A stretch of DNA of 64,000 nucleotides from Branchiostoma floridae. Lineage: Eukaryota; Chordata; Leptocardii; Amphioxiformes; Branchiostomatidae. The translations under genes were made by a program, and so were the position numbers. The stretch covers positions 457,441 through 521,440 of the forward strand of contig NC_049981.1 of NCBI RefSeq assembly GCF_000003815.2, in the 5' to 3' direction. The notes under the pieces are model-generated. The model worked only from the letters and a program-made list of their open reading frames with translations, ran no database searches and had not been told where the DNA came from. Position 1 is the stretch's first letter, and every line of letters begins with the position of its first letter. Below, piece by piece: positions 34,155-45,860 of the stretch.

Positions 34155-35080
34155 CGCTGATTGGCTGCCACCCCCCACACCTCTTTAGGATATAGATTCA
34201 GGCTAAGTGATCTTACCTATCTAATTAGATTGAATTATAAATAGACATACATGCCAGTAGGTACAATCTGCAGGTGGGGGGATCAACGACCTTAAGGTCA
34301 TTGACCCCTCTGGCTATTGAAAAATGACAAAAAAATCCCCAAATATATCATTTTGAAATGGCTTATGCCAAAAATTATACATGTGTCATTTGAATAAATA
34401 TCTAGTGCACCCTTTGACCAAAATTTAGGTCATTTGGTTTTAAAACTAGGGCACAGGGGCCAAAAGTGTACGTTTTTGGTCATAAAATGGCCAAATAATC
34501 GCAAAATTAAGCATTTTGTTGTACTGTATGCCTCAAGTTTTAATGAATCCATGTGCGCATGTGTCTAGGGCACTCCTATACTAAATTTCAGGTCATCCGG
34601 TTCTAAAACCAGGGTACAGGAGCCAAAAGTGTCCTTTTTTGGTCAAAAAATGACCAAAAAATCGCAAAAATAAGCATTTCGTTATACTGTACACCAAAAG
34701 TGATATTGAATTTATATGGATGAATTATCAAGGCACAGCTGTGCCAAATTTCAGCTCATTCGGTTATAATACCAGGGTACAGGGGGCCAAAATATACAGT
34801 TTTGGTCTTAAGATGACCAAAAAACCTTAATAAAATCATTTTAAGGGCAGATATGAAAAAAATGAACAAAAAGCATCAAGGTATTGGCCCACTGTACCCC
34901 TGTGCCGAATTTCAGGTCATTCGGTCCAGGAACGGCGGAGATGAATCACTTTGAAGATTTGACAGGAGAAAGAAAGAAACATTACGAATACAATATATTT
35001 CACCATACTATGTATGGCTGAAATATAATTACGAATACAAAATATTTCACCATACCTATGGTATGGCTGAAATATAATAA
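34155..35080 (+). repeat. Composite repeat, copy 3, ending in tandem hairpins
   Basis: It repeats the 163 bp-type units and the 'gaagatttgacaggagaaagaaag' end of copy 2. It then ends in two ~47 bp tandem units (34981-35027, 35028-35075), each an almost perfect palindrome of the type ATTTCACCATACC/GGTATGGCTGAAAT. The terminal hairpins differ from those of copy 2. Confidence 0.75.
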
Positions 35081-35124
35081 TATATATTATGTATATACTA
35101 ATATAGTATTAAGGATAGGGGCTA

Positions 35125-35415
35125 TAAGGGGTTTGAGATGATACATTGGATGATTGAAAAATAGTCTGAAAAATTGATTCGTTAAATGATTGAGAATAGG
35201 ATATATACTATTAGACGGCAATTAGATATGAAAAATCGCTTAAAGGATATTAATTCTTTAGATGATTGAGAAGACGGATGTCCTGAATACATTAAAGGAA
35301 TTATATCTGATAATTTGCCTCCGGGGGATAATACATTACATAAAAGAGAATAGATGTCTCTCAAATTAGAATGTAGAAGTTTCGTTTAATGGGGATGGTG
35401 CGTTAGATGATTTAG
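35125..35415 (+). repeat. ~49 bp tandem array, right part
   Basis: Diverged units with GATGATACATTGGATGATTG, 'gaaaaattg', GGGGATAATACATTA and GGGGATGGTGCGTTAGATGA are the same family as 29690-30085, which lies 5 kb to the left. Confidence 0.7.
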
Positions 35416-35967
35416 AAGGGTGTGTGTGTGTGTAGAGTATAATGGAATATAATGGACAACGTCGTTGTTAAAAGAAATGAGTGCAGTTAAACTTACAGTG
35501 TGTTAGCAATTCACTTGCGTTTCAATAGAATTGAGAAAAACAATTATTTAATAACTAAAGTCTTGTGAACTTTACGAATTGATGGGGTATGTTATGTTTT
35601 GGTATCCCTCCCTCTTCTTCGAGTGTTATCTAAACTGTTATTGGCTGTTCATGGTCAGGATATTGATTGGCAGCCAATCAAGACACTTTTTATAAGCTGA
35701 AAGCCTTTAATGTCGTTTATTTCCGGTCCAATGATTGGAGCATTAGGTCCGGATTTGGCCCGCAGATTGCACAAACTCGCTACAACACATTTTGAATAGT
35801 TATTACGTAACAGCGACGACTATAACATAGCTATTTCTGTCTAAAATTTGACTAAGAAGATACGTTGAGGAAAGAGGGATATCAAGATATGGATTTTTAA
35901 AAACAATTAGGACTTTCAGCATTATTAACCTTGTGAACTATAGATTTTCTTCAGAAACCAACGAAAG
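35416..35967. other. No gene recognised
   Basis: AT-rich spacer with a short GT run at 35429-35442. Confidence 0.45.
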
Positions 35968-36185
35968 GGTAACGCTAGTTTACTTTTATTCGCGAAATAA
36001 CATATATCCGTTGTATGTTTCAAAAATGGGTATTTGGGGATATCAAATCGACGGATAGTGGTTACAAATTGGGATATTTTCAAAATATTGCAGTTTGAAA
36101 CCACCGACCGCCGACTAGTTATCCCTATCAAAATACCGTTTTTAAAGAAAACGGATAAAGGTTGTCTACAAATACAAGTGAACAA
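35968..36185 (+). repeat. Interspersed repeat shared with 5845-6025
   Basis: TAACGCTAGTTTACTTTTAT, a 'catatatccgttg' block and AATATTGCAGTTTGAAACCA are the matching segments. Parts of the unit also look inverted within it, as in a MITE. Confidence 0.35.
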
Positions 36186-36261
36186 GATCTAGAGTAAGTA
36201 GATGCAACCTGAAACGTCAGGCTTTTTGCAAAATTTAATAACGTTGATATATATATGACTA

Positions 36262-36469
36262 TCATAATTCCATCGGGTGCCATAATACCGCCACCTCAAA
36301 AAACGTTAGTATAGAGGTTTTCCCAATATTGTCTTGAACACCGAATGTTAAATATCTTAATATTAAATGTAATACAATTCAGATATTTAGGTGTTGAAGA
36401 CAATCTTGAGTAGGCCTCTATAGCAACGTTTTTGAGGTGGTCGTAAAATGGCACCTGGTGGAATTATGA
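36262..36469. mobile_element. Hairpin MITE (~208 bp palindrome)
   Basis: The left arm, TCATAATTCCATCGGGTGCC then CCACCTCAAAAAACGTT and TATAGAGG, is mirrored by the right arm CCTCTATAGCAACGTTTTTG then AGGTGG and GGCACCTGGTGGAATTATGA. The arms cover nearly all of the element, leaving only a short AT-rich loop, so single strands would fold into a long hairpin. No coding capacity. Confidence 0.85.
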
Positions 36470-37115
36470 GAATGTATGTTACCTTTAAACATATATTTTC
36501 ATGCACACCCTTTACAACTATACTTATGACCTTATACAGTCTTTCCCAAGGACACAGCGTCTAGTCAGAAACGTGTCGACCTCTCGTACACTCACCCAAC
36601 CACTCCGTCATTCGTACAAAACATGCAACATGTATAGCTATAAAGAATCGCCTATATGCGAGCCATATAATTCCAACTCACATGTGAACCCTCTCCTTTT
36701 GATGATACATGTACCGATAGCCTCTAGCTTGTTGCACGGGTATATTGCATGTCAAACCTAACTAATAAACTACAAAATATCGGAATAGACAGATGTAGTA
36801 CCCAGCAACCAGACATAAAGTCCTTTACCGCAATGTTTTCTGACAGACTCACTCTAAAGATTAGGTTCAGTACATATCATGGTGCACTTATGACCGCCAA
36901 TAGCAAGCCATATTTTAGTGTGAAAGCAGTGAATGCCCTTTAAATGTGCAAACCTTGGGCGAGCAAGCAAAGTTTACTCGTATAGGATCTACCCTAGCCG
37001 GGTAACCGTTCTCAACATGTCGGCTTAGGGGTGTTGTGCCAGCTCATATCATACTAATAAGCTGGCTTCTTTATGGCAGTCTTGAAAAAACTTTCCAGTC
37101 GGCATTCTATAGGTG
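36470..37115. other. No gene recognised
   Basis: Short frames only; nothing supported. Confidence 0.45.
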
Positions 37116-37590
37116 GGACAGCGTAGCGCAGCGGGGCTGTGTTCGGCCCGTGACAGAGAGGTGTGTCTGGGTTCGAATCCGCCTGCAGTGTTGCCGATCT
37201 TGTGCCCTTGGCCATGGGAAAGGCACTTTACACGACTTTCCTCACTTTGCTCAGGTGAATATGAGTAGTTAGCTCCTGCTAGGGCCGTCGGATAGGACGT
37301 TAGATGGAGGTCCCGTGTCTGGGGAGAGCCATACCCCAGACACGTCAAAAGAACCCGCCACACGTGCGATGGTGCGGTGTGAGTGGTTCAAAACCTACAG
37401 TACCTTGGGCGCACCTTGGGCAATTACTGTCGTATTGAGGTCGCCTGAGTGGCGCCGAATGGCAGCTCGCTCTAGAGTCTTGTGATTTAGCCTCGCATAT
37501 TGTAAGCTCCTCGCAATTCAGCACCTGGCTGCAAAGAGTGAATATTCGGCCCACACAATAACAATAACAAGTCCTGAGACGAATCCCGTA
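37116..37590 (+). repeat. tRNA-derived SINE, best preserved copy
   Basis: There is a perfect A box TAGCGCAGCGG (37124-37134) and a perfect B box GGTTCGAATCC (37170-37180), 46 bp apart as in tRNA genes. The body has TTGTGCCCTTGGCCATGGGA, ATAGGACGTTAGATGGAGGT and GATGGTGCGGTGTGAG, and a 3' part with CTCCTCGCAATTCAGC and an aca/aat-rich tail. Pol III transcription would start just upstream of the A box. Copies or pieces lie at 590-930, 1505-1735 and 25470-25865 (minus). Confidence 0.85.
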
Positions 37591-37642
37591 AAGATTCCCC
37601 ATTTACACTTATTTGCCTGCAATATTCCCAGCACCGTTGAAA

Positions 37643-37824
37643 TACAGTCAAACCTGTATTAGGGGCCACCTCTACAGAGGGGCCACCTGCCCATAGTGGC
37701 CACTTTTTGTCGGTCCCTTGGGTATTTTATCTACAAGTTGCAACCTCTATACAGAGGCCACCTGTCTATGATGGCCACATTTGTCCGGTCCCTTGAGTGG
37801 TCACTATAGACAGGTTTGACTGTA
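37643..37824. mobile_element. MITE with TACAGTCAAACCTGT ends
   Basis: TACAGTCAAACCTGT at the left is perfectly inverted at the right (ACAGGTTTGACTGTA, 37810-37824). Inside are repeated GGCCACCT and GTCCCTTG blocks. It is 182 bp with no coding capacity. A one-ended relative is at 3465. Confidence 0.85.
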
Positions 37825-38699
37825 CCATGAGATTCAGATTTTATGGCTACCTGGCTAGATTAAGCCGTATGTATGGCTATTTTACTGAACAAAAAAGAAA
37901 AAAAAATCTGTAACATGGTTTAGGTCTATTATGTATCTCCGTTAAAATATTATCAATCGCATCAGATTGCACGTGTTATCAGATCTCTTAACCGAATTAA
38001 CGAACGAAGACTATACACAAAGTTCCAATTTTACTACGCTTTTGTCATACTAAGTATGTACATGTATAAGGATATATATTTTGACGCCATACATCTATGG
38101 ATTAATTACGAATTTGATCAGGTAAGCTCTATCTTTGTTATGTTTCATCTGACCCTCACCTCTTCCCACCTGACCCCAATTTAAGGCGGCCTGCAGGCAT
38201 TTTAAGTTTCTCATTAATAAAACCAAATGATTAACAAACATATTTCAGGAATTGGTGGTTTCTTCAATTTGTCAATGTTTGATTCCAATACAACTGATGC
38301 TAGAACGCGTATAATGCCCACGCCAGAAGACTACATCCCCTATACAGTACCAATACATGACATGAAGAGAGATACGTATATCAGGAATCAGAACTTTGAC
38401 AGGCCAGTCGGTTTTTAATTCAAACCTTGTAATGCTGAGGCCAGATTGCTGATCATTAACTGAGCACACGCCATCGTTCGATCTATGATTGATGGGTTTC
38501 CTGCTCCGGAACTGGGCTAAATGTTAGGTTTACCATATTGGATCATTGGGAAGTGGAACACGGATTGAGGTGATAGAGGGAATCAAGTTGATTTGAATCA
38601 GGTGACAAAATTAGGTATATAATCAATGCAGCAAATTGCTATACTCTCGGTTTAGACTTCTCTCTCTAAGTCTGTCCCTATACATATACATGTATATAT
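37825..38699. other. No gene recognised
   Basis: AT-rich spacer; the short frames around 38227-38469 lack domains. Confidence 0.45.
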
Positions 38700-39065
38700 G
38701 AGTGTGTGTGTGTCTGTTTGAGTGAAAGTGTGTGTGTGAGTGTGAGAGAGAGTGTGTGTGTAAGTGTGAGTGTGCGTGTGTGTGTATGTAAACTGTGTGT
38801 GTGTGTGTATAGGTGTGTGTGTGTGTGCGTGTGTGTGTGTAAACTATGTGTGTGTGTGTGAGTGTATGTGTGTGTGTGNNNNNNNNNNNNNNNNNNNNNN
38901 NNNNNNNNNNNNNNNNNNNNNNNNNNNNNNNNNNNNNNNNNNNNNNNNNNNNNNNNNNNNNNNNNNNNNNNNNNNNNNGTGTAGTGTGTGTGTGTGTGTG
39001 TTTGAGTGAGTGTAAGTGTCCGTGTGTGTGTGAGAGAGAGAGAGAGAATGAGTGTAAGTGTGTGT

Positions 39066-39102
<37 letters not shown>

Positions 39103-39235
39103 TGTCTGTGTGTGTGAACCATGTGTGTGTCTCTGTGTGTCTGTGAGTCTGTGTATGCATGTATGTATGCATGTGTCCGCTCTCTAAATATGTGTGAATG
39201 TGTGTGTGCGTGTGTTTTTCTGTGTCTGTGTGTAT
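38700..39235 (+). repeat. (GT)n microsatellite region
   Basis: A long imperfect TG tract with aga and taa interruptions surrounds the assembly gap. Frames full of Cys/Val or His/Thr across it are artefacts. Confidence 0.95.
38879..38978. other. Assembly gap (100 N)
   Basis: Exactly 100 N bases, a conventional placeholder for a gap of unknown size, in the middle of the GT repeat. Confidence 0.99.
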
Positions 39236-39254
39236 TTGGTGCCCTTGTCTTTCC

Positions 39255-39340
39255 GTCTGTCTCATTCTCTCTCTCTCTCTCTCTACTTCTGTTCTTTCTC
39301 TCCTTCCCTTTGTCTTTTGTGCTTTCTCCCTCTCTCTTGC
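39255..39340 (+). repeat. Pyrimidine-rich (CT) tract
   Basis: CT-rich low-complexity sequence following the GT repeat. Confidence 0.8.
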
Positions 39341-40067
39341 TGAAGATCTCCAAAATACAACTTATCTTGTTACACATATTCAAATGCCTTTGAGGTTCTA
39401 AAGACAAATCTTTCATATTTTTCCATACCCAGTGGTGCAGTACTATCACCTCAACAGGTTTTATCCAAGCAGGTACGCAAGCCATATGACGTATATGTAC
39501 ATATCTGATGTACTCAACTCACAAGTCACCAGAGGGGATGTTTTTACTGATTACTTGTACCTTATCTTTCACACTGGGGGAATTACGCCACTTTATCATG
39601 AGATCATAAACTACGATATACTTAAACAAATGGCGACAGGTTCCGTTGAGAATGTTTCGGCGTGTCTCATTGACTCAAAATCTCGTCTCTATCTTACAAA
39701 ACAGTGTGAACTGAAATCCCATGGGAAATGCTTTCAACGTGATTCAAAATCGAGTACATGGAATCCTTTTAGGCCTCCGTGCTGTTTGATTGAGATGGGG
39801 CTGGCCGTGGGTTAAAAAAGTTTCTCGCCTCTTTTAGCATGTGCTCTCAATGTAACGTCCGCTGTGAATAAAGTGGCTTGTTTTTCACAAGCACGGCTTT
39901 ATTCTCACAGACGTCTCTTTATTCGGTGTCATACCAACCTGATGAAACTATTCACGGATGCGGTCAGGTGTGGTCTAAAAACCCATACTTTAATGCCTGT
40001 CGTGCAGCAAAGATCTTGTCACTGTCTGGAGTAAGTTTTACGAGTGTAACATGCAAGTTCACCTTAA
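39341..40067. other. No gene supported; one 127-codon frame
   Basis: A plus-strand frame at 39432-39815 is longer than most non-coding frames here, but shows no domain I recognise, and its composition is unremarkable. An AATAAA lies at 39867. A block near 39925-39958 (cataccaacctgatgaaactattcac) recurs at 56820-56853, so part of this stretch is interspersed repeat. Confidence 0.35.
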
Positions 40068-40222
40068 ATGTGTCTCGGTATCTCGAATAATGACTCCAAT
40101 GTGTCTCGGTATCTCGAATAATGACTCCACTGTGTCTCGGTATCTCGAATAATGACTCCAATGTGTCTCGGTATCTCGAATAATGACTCCAATGTGTCTC
40201 GGTATCTCGAATAATGACTCCA
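40068..40222 (+). repeat. Five perfect-length 31 bp tandem repeats
   Basis: The unit ATGTGTCTCGGTATCTCGAA plus TAATGACTCCA starts at 40068, 40099, 40130, 40161 and 40192. It is head to tail with no spacers and shows only one or two single-base differences. Coding frames across it simply repeat a 31-base phase pattern. Confidence 0.95.
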
Positions 40223-40414
40223 GTAGCTTCGTTACATGCAACATGTACCAACAAAACCACAAGGTAGATGTGCTGAACAAATAACGGTCTATATTTGAAA
40301 AAAAGTAGCTGACTTGTTCTGGAGAAGTAGAACTGAGAAAAAAATAACGTGTGTTACATTTTTAATGTTGAAACCTGCAAGAGACCCCAATAGGATGCCC
40401 TTTCTTTTAGAATT

Positions 40415-41271
40415 AGGCCATGTTGATTTGATTATATGGATGACATCCTCTGGGAACTCCAGAACTGATGCGAGCGAGCGAATAAAAAAAAAGTTTGGCC
40501 AAAAAAAAAAGTTGACTTCAGCATGAAATCTAAGTGGTCAGGAAGGTTGAACATAGGACTAAACACACAGAGTATAGTATACCAACAGTTAGGTGTAGGG
40601 ACCAGTACATCGTGCAGTGCAAAACGTTTTTTTCTTCTTATTGGACCGATCCGAAAAAAAAGACCTGAAAAAAATCAGTGGAACCGGTTTCGCCAATTAG
40701 AAAATGGACACACTATGTCGGCAGGCGTTTGGGGTCTTACACCGGGCTAAGACAACAAGAGCGAAGTCGAGTAGAGTTTATAGTCATTTGCACCAAGTTT
40801 CTACAGTCAAAGGTACAGAAACTTGATTACTTGGAGATGGGATTTTAAAACGCCAGTGGGAGTCAGATAATCCACCAAACAGATTCCTTTGTAGCAAAAT
40901 TGACCAATTATTATTGTTTTGAGTATAGCAAATTCTCCAGTTTCCACAGACAATCAGGTTCAGGTCTGGATCTAGAAATGATCCTCTGGACCTGAACGGA
41001 ACCTGTACCTAAATTTTCTGTACTGGTACCTACCTCTACCAACAATAGATTTTTTTTCACATCTTATTCTTTGACTTTAGATTTATTTTGGCATTCTATG
41101 GCATTAGTTATCATGCAACAACATGTTATCTGATACTTTTTTTTCCAATTTACGGCATATATGTGCTCATTTTACAGCTGCTTTGCACAATCTACTGTGT
41201 GGTCAAAAACTTTTTTTTTGGAAATGGTGCGAGTGCGGATGTCATCCATATAATCAAATCAACATGGCCTT
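40415..41271. mobile_element. Element with ~37 bp inverted ends, 'GGATGACATCC' family
   Basis: AGGCCATGTTGATTTGATTA then TATGGATGACATCC at the left is inverted perfectly at the right end (GGATGTCATCCATATAATCA then AATCAACATGGCCT). Past the perfect part the arms stay similar, with GCGAG motifs and poly-A/poly-T runs. About 857 bp, non-coding. It contains a block (aggaaggttgaacataggactaaa) that also occurs near 56600. Confidence 0.8.
40930..41045 (+). repeat. 'CTGAACCTG' repeat shared with 58985-59085
   Basis: CAATCAGGTTCAGGTCTGGA then CCTCTGGACCTGAACGGAAC and CCTGTACCTAAATTTTC match, in the opposite orientation, the region at 58985-59085. Confidence 0.5.
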
Positions 41272-42399
41272 ACGTCAAAAAAGATTCGGATTCTTAAACC
41301 ATATAAAAGTTTTGCGAGTTTTCTGACCTCGAGCGGCGGCCATGATAGATCGAAAACGATGTCAATGAGGCAAACAGACGAAAATTATTACTGAAATCTT
41401 CTCCCAATTATAATTAGTTTTTGCGGATAGAGTCCATTCAAAGACACCATGAGGGTTTTTAGGCGATATTTATAATTAGTCTGAATTATTTTCAATAAAA
41501 GAATATCTGAGCCACAATAATTAGATTATTTTCAAAATATTGACTAAAAAAATACTCATCTATTTGAATTTCTTTGAATATTTTAGAAACATTTTGAAAG
41601 TAACTGTACAAAAATATCTTTATTTAGAATAATTGTGAAACCTCTCTGTGGTTATTTCACATTTACAAATATTTACAAAAATTGTAAACCTCGCCAAATG
41701 GTACAATTAGTCTATTGCCCCCATAAAAGTAAGTCCTATTGTTGCATCTGTATATTTTTAGATTTCACTGCTGGGCACTGCTGGATCCTTTGTGGTGGAC
41801 CATTGTTGCATGGCACCCAGCCATACTTTGCAAGGATGTATGAATTGCTATCTTCCCAGCCCACTGAACCATTTACAAAAAATTGTAGAAAATGGTAAAT
41901 AATGGTAGAATGCTGTTATCATTATTTAGAAACCATTAGAAGTATCCAATTCCACACGATGAATATTTCCAAAGTTTTACAGGACCAGGGAAATATTTAT
42001 AAAGTTGAAACAGTGTTAAAAATATTTCTGAAGTATCAAATGTCCTAGACATATAATTACAAAACTTTAAAATCAATTCTAAACAATGGCAACAAACGTC
42101 CGCATGGTGTCTTGGAATGGACTCTACCACACAAACTGTCACAACATAGCATCAAAACTAGTGTTATGCACCGGAAGATGTAGCAAATTAGAGTTGCATA
42201 GTACAAAAGAGATACAAAATAAAAGTATAATAATACAAACATTTGGTCGATTTCCTAATGGTAATGATTGGTTGAGCTGCTAATTATGATGGTCAGTCGT
42301 TTGTTTGCCATACTGGCCTCGGTTTCAATCTATCATGGCCGCCTTGTGAGAAAGATGTATTGCCAAAACATTTCCTAGTCAACCACACGAGGCTTTACC
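41272..42399. other. No gene recognised
   Basis: AT-rich; nothing supported on either strand. Confidence 0.45.
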
Positions 42400-45135
42400 G
42401 TGAAAACCAATGGCATGTAAAATCTTCTGTTCTGAATTCCAGTCCCGCTCTAGCAAATCCTCTGCCTAAATGAAAACTGTCTGGCATCATATCGAGACAA
42501 GGCTGTGTGTTATCACTGGTTTCATTAACATCTCATTTTCACCTTTCAACTTGATCCTCTCAGTCAGGTGTTAAACCTTCTACTTTATATTCTACGTCGA
42601 ATACATCCAAATACAGTTTTCAGAGCCCTTGTTTTGACCCTCTTCTAGCAAAGCATGATTCTTGCTGAAATCTTTCTTCACCAATACCAATGGCAATTGC
42701 TTTATCCCCTCTATAAAATATGAGTATGGGGTTGAGAAATTGGCTTTACGTTCAACGTCTAAAACATTTCCCCTTTTCCTTGAGAAAATCCCTTCGCTGT
42801 AACTTCCTCGGGCAAGTTTGCAATTACAGTCTTACTTGGCATGTGAAAGCTAAATCTTCTTTCAAAGCTAGTGTCTAAGGCATTTCCTGGTGAGACTACT
42901 TGAGACTATTCCCTTTTGCCGTCTAGAAACATGAGTGTGTAATATGCAAAAGCAAAGAATATGGGATTACAGCTTAATTTTCTTGTTTATGCCTCCATGG
43001 AGGTGAAGATTTCTTTTGAAGCCTGTTTCTATGACATGTTACCGTGAAGGACACTTAAAGCATTACAACGAAAAGCATCGGGTTGTAAAAGCCTCTGTTT
43101 TGGATTCAAGTCTTACTTTGGTAAATCCTCTGTCAAAGGGAAAGCTGTCTGGCATCAGATCGAGACACGGCTGCATGTTATCACTGGTTTAATTAGCAAC
43201 TCATTTTTACCTTTCAACTTGATCCTCTCTCTGGTGTTAAACCTTCTACTTTATATTCTACGTCGAATGCATCCAAATACAACGTTCAGGGCCCTTGTTT
43301 TCATCCTACTCTTGGAGAGCATAATCCTCGCTTAAATCAGTCTTTACCAACATCAATGACAGTTGTTGTATCCCCTCTAGAGTATGAAGGTGAGACAATG
43401 GCTTCACTTTCAACGTCTAAGGCATTCCCTTTTTCCTTAAGAAAATCCCTTTGATGTAACTTCCCCCGGAAGTTTGGATTTTAAGTCTTGCTTCCCATTC
43501 GGAAGCTTAAAGGCTTCTTTTAAAGTCAATGTCTAAGGAATTTCCTGGTAAGACTGCTTAAGACCATTCCCTTTTACCAGAGAAACGCGTTAGGTATAGA
43601 ATGTTAAAGGTAATCACGTGCGCAGTCTTATTTTCTTCTTTTTTGTGTGGTTCCTTTGAAGCAAAGGTTTCTTTCGAAGCAAATTCCTATGGCATTTGCT
43701 TTGAAGGACACTTGAACCATTACCACTAAAAGCATAAGGTTGTTAGAGCTTCTCTTTTGGATTCAAGTCTTGCTTACGTAAAACCTCTGCCTTAAAGAAA
43801 GTTGCCTGTTATCAGTCAGAGACAGGGTGGCATGTCATATGTGGTTTAATAAGAACTCTTTCTCATCTTTCAACTTCATCCCCAGACGAATTTTGGAGAA
43901 AAAGCTTCTTCTTAATATCCGACGTCTGAGACACTAGCTATACAGAATTTAGATGTCTTGTATACATGCATCTTCTTTTGGCAGAGAATTTAATAAGCAT
44001 TTAATTTTTCCGTCGTACCATTTTGGAAGTTTGGGCTTATATGTATTCTCTTATTTGGAAGGAAATTCTTCGAATGTCTTCATGCGTTTTCAAAGACACT
44101 TGAGACTTCTGTGTAATAAATCATTAGGTTGTAAAGGTATTGGGATGTCACGGCTGTTGCTTTGGATTCCGGTCTTACTTTAGCAAATGCACTGTCTGGC
44201 ATCAGAGAGAGAGACGTTGCCGCGTGTTATTAGTGGTTTAATTAAGAACCACTTCACATCGTTCAACTTCATCCACCAAGGAAATCAGGGGTGAAAGTGA
44301 AACGTTCCTCTTAAAACTCCAAGTCTAAGACATCCCGAGTACAACGTTCAGGGAGAGACATAACCGTAAGCATTATTAACAAATGGTTGATGCCTGCAAG
44401 GAGATTGAACAGAAACCTCTGCTCAACTTTCAAAGTCTAATACATTTCTTTTTTTCCGAGGAAAGGTGCTCCGTCGTAAAACCCCCATCTTTGTGATTAC
44501 AGCCTTACTTCTTTGCTTTGGGTTCCAGTCCTGCTTTTGAAACTCATCTGCTTAAAATTAGAATGTTTAACATCAAACAAGTCCAGACCAGTCTGCATGT
44601 TCTAAGAGGTTAAATGACAATTAAGACCTCTCTCTTAATATCCCCCAATTTTAGGCTAGTTTAACTTAGACACAGATTGTCTCTGTACCTAAAATGATTA
44701 GCAGTGTCTGTATAACCAAATACGTAAAACAAAATCAATGTTTCTGTAAATGAAGTATACTAGTAATTGTTTACATTGTCGATTGTGCTTTGTCCAGTTA
44801 CAAGGGCCAGCTCTGAATAATATAGCCCTTGGAATGTTGGGTAGCTCTGGCTGTATTTATTTTTATACATTCCAATAAATCAAATCCTTATTAAAGGACA
44901 CTTGAGACTCTCCCACAGAAAACATTATTTTGTAAAATTTTCTTTGGATTCCGGTCTCGCTTTTGTAATTCCTCTGTGTAAGGTAAAGCTGTCTAAAATA
45001 GGAGAGATAGAGAGAGACGGCTGCATGGACTGATTAAGAACACGTTCTAATCCTTTACACTCATCCCCTCAAGAAATCATCGGCAGAGTCTCCTTATTAA
45101 CATTCTATGTCTAAGACATCCGCACTGCAGCGTTC
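42400..45135 (+). repeat. Very old long-unit repeat array
   Basis: About six diverged units each contain 'ttGGATTCCAGTCTTACTTT', 'gtaaatcctctg', 'AAGCTGTCTGGCATCAGA', 'gagac.cggctgcatgttatcactggtttaatta', 'ttcaacttcatcc' and 'tacaacgttcagg'. Markers fall near 42430, 43090, 43750, 44160, 44515 and 44945. The first three are about 660 bp apart and the later ones are shorter. Not coding. Confidence 0.7.
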
Positions 45136-45489
45136 AGTCGACTGATGGGGAAAAGTATTAGCTTGTCAAGTCTTAATCCGAAGTCTTACTTTCTAATTTC
45201 GCAGCCTACGTGAGTGGGGAGATGCGGTTACGTGTAATCTGGTACGTTTTCATTCTTCTACTAACGGCACAGCGTTTATTAAAGGCTTGTTGACATGTCG
45301 CGGTGCTACAGGGATTTGACATGGGAATGTATGGATTTCTAGACTTTGCGTCTACGCACGGCACAGTTCTGGGCTTGAAATCGATAAGTAATTCAAGCAG
45401 AAAAACTACGAGTAAAAATTAGTTTCGATCTTATCATACGGATTCAGGTAACGCTCAATACGTATAGTGACACTGATTATGATAGGGTC

Positions 45490-45860
45490 CTACGATTGAT
45501 ACCACATCCGTCGTACGACAGGTTTTGTAAGTCTAACTGATGTACGATCCCTGCCATATCTGTCGCACACGGGTTTACACATGGTGGTATTATCCCTGCC
45601 ACATTGTTCATACGACAGTTTTTTGTCATCTGTACCCGTTGTAGGAAACCTGAAATATCCGTGTAACGCTTTAAGCATTATTACATGTAACGCTTGTACG
45701 TTACCTGTTACATACGTCGCACGATAATTTTTGCAAATTGAGTAGGTGTACAATCCCTTTCACATCTGTCGTACGACCGAGCGTGCAAAAGGAACGTATG
45801 TACGAACCCTGCCACACCCGTCATACGACAGGTTTTACACAAGTAACTGATGTACAATCC
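45490..45860 (+). repeat. Degenerate short tandem array, 'CATCCGTCGTACGACAGG'
   Basis: Repeated blocks 'gtacaatccctgccacatctgtcgtacgac', 'aggttttgcaagt' and 'taactgatgta' occur six or seven times with irregular spacing. Confidence 0.65.

Noticed and set aside
38678-39485. His/Thr-rich and Cys/Val-rich frames of up to 213 codons
   Set aside because: Translation of the GT microsatellite and the N gap.
39432-39815. 127-codon plus-strand frame as a gene
   Set aside because: No recognisable domain, weak start context, and no splice sites linking it to other exons.
40068-40222. Possible CRISPR-like array
   Set aside because: The 31 bp repeats are contiguous, with no spacers, in an animal genome; it is a minisatellite.
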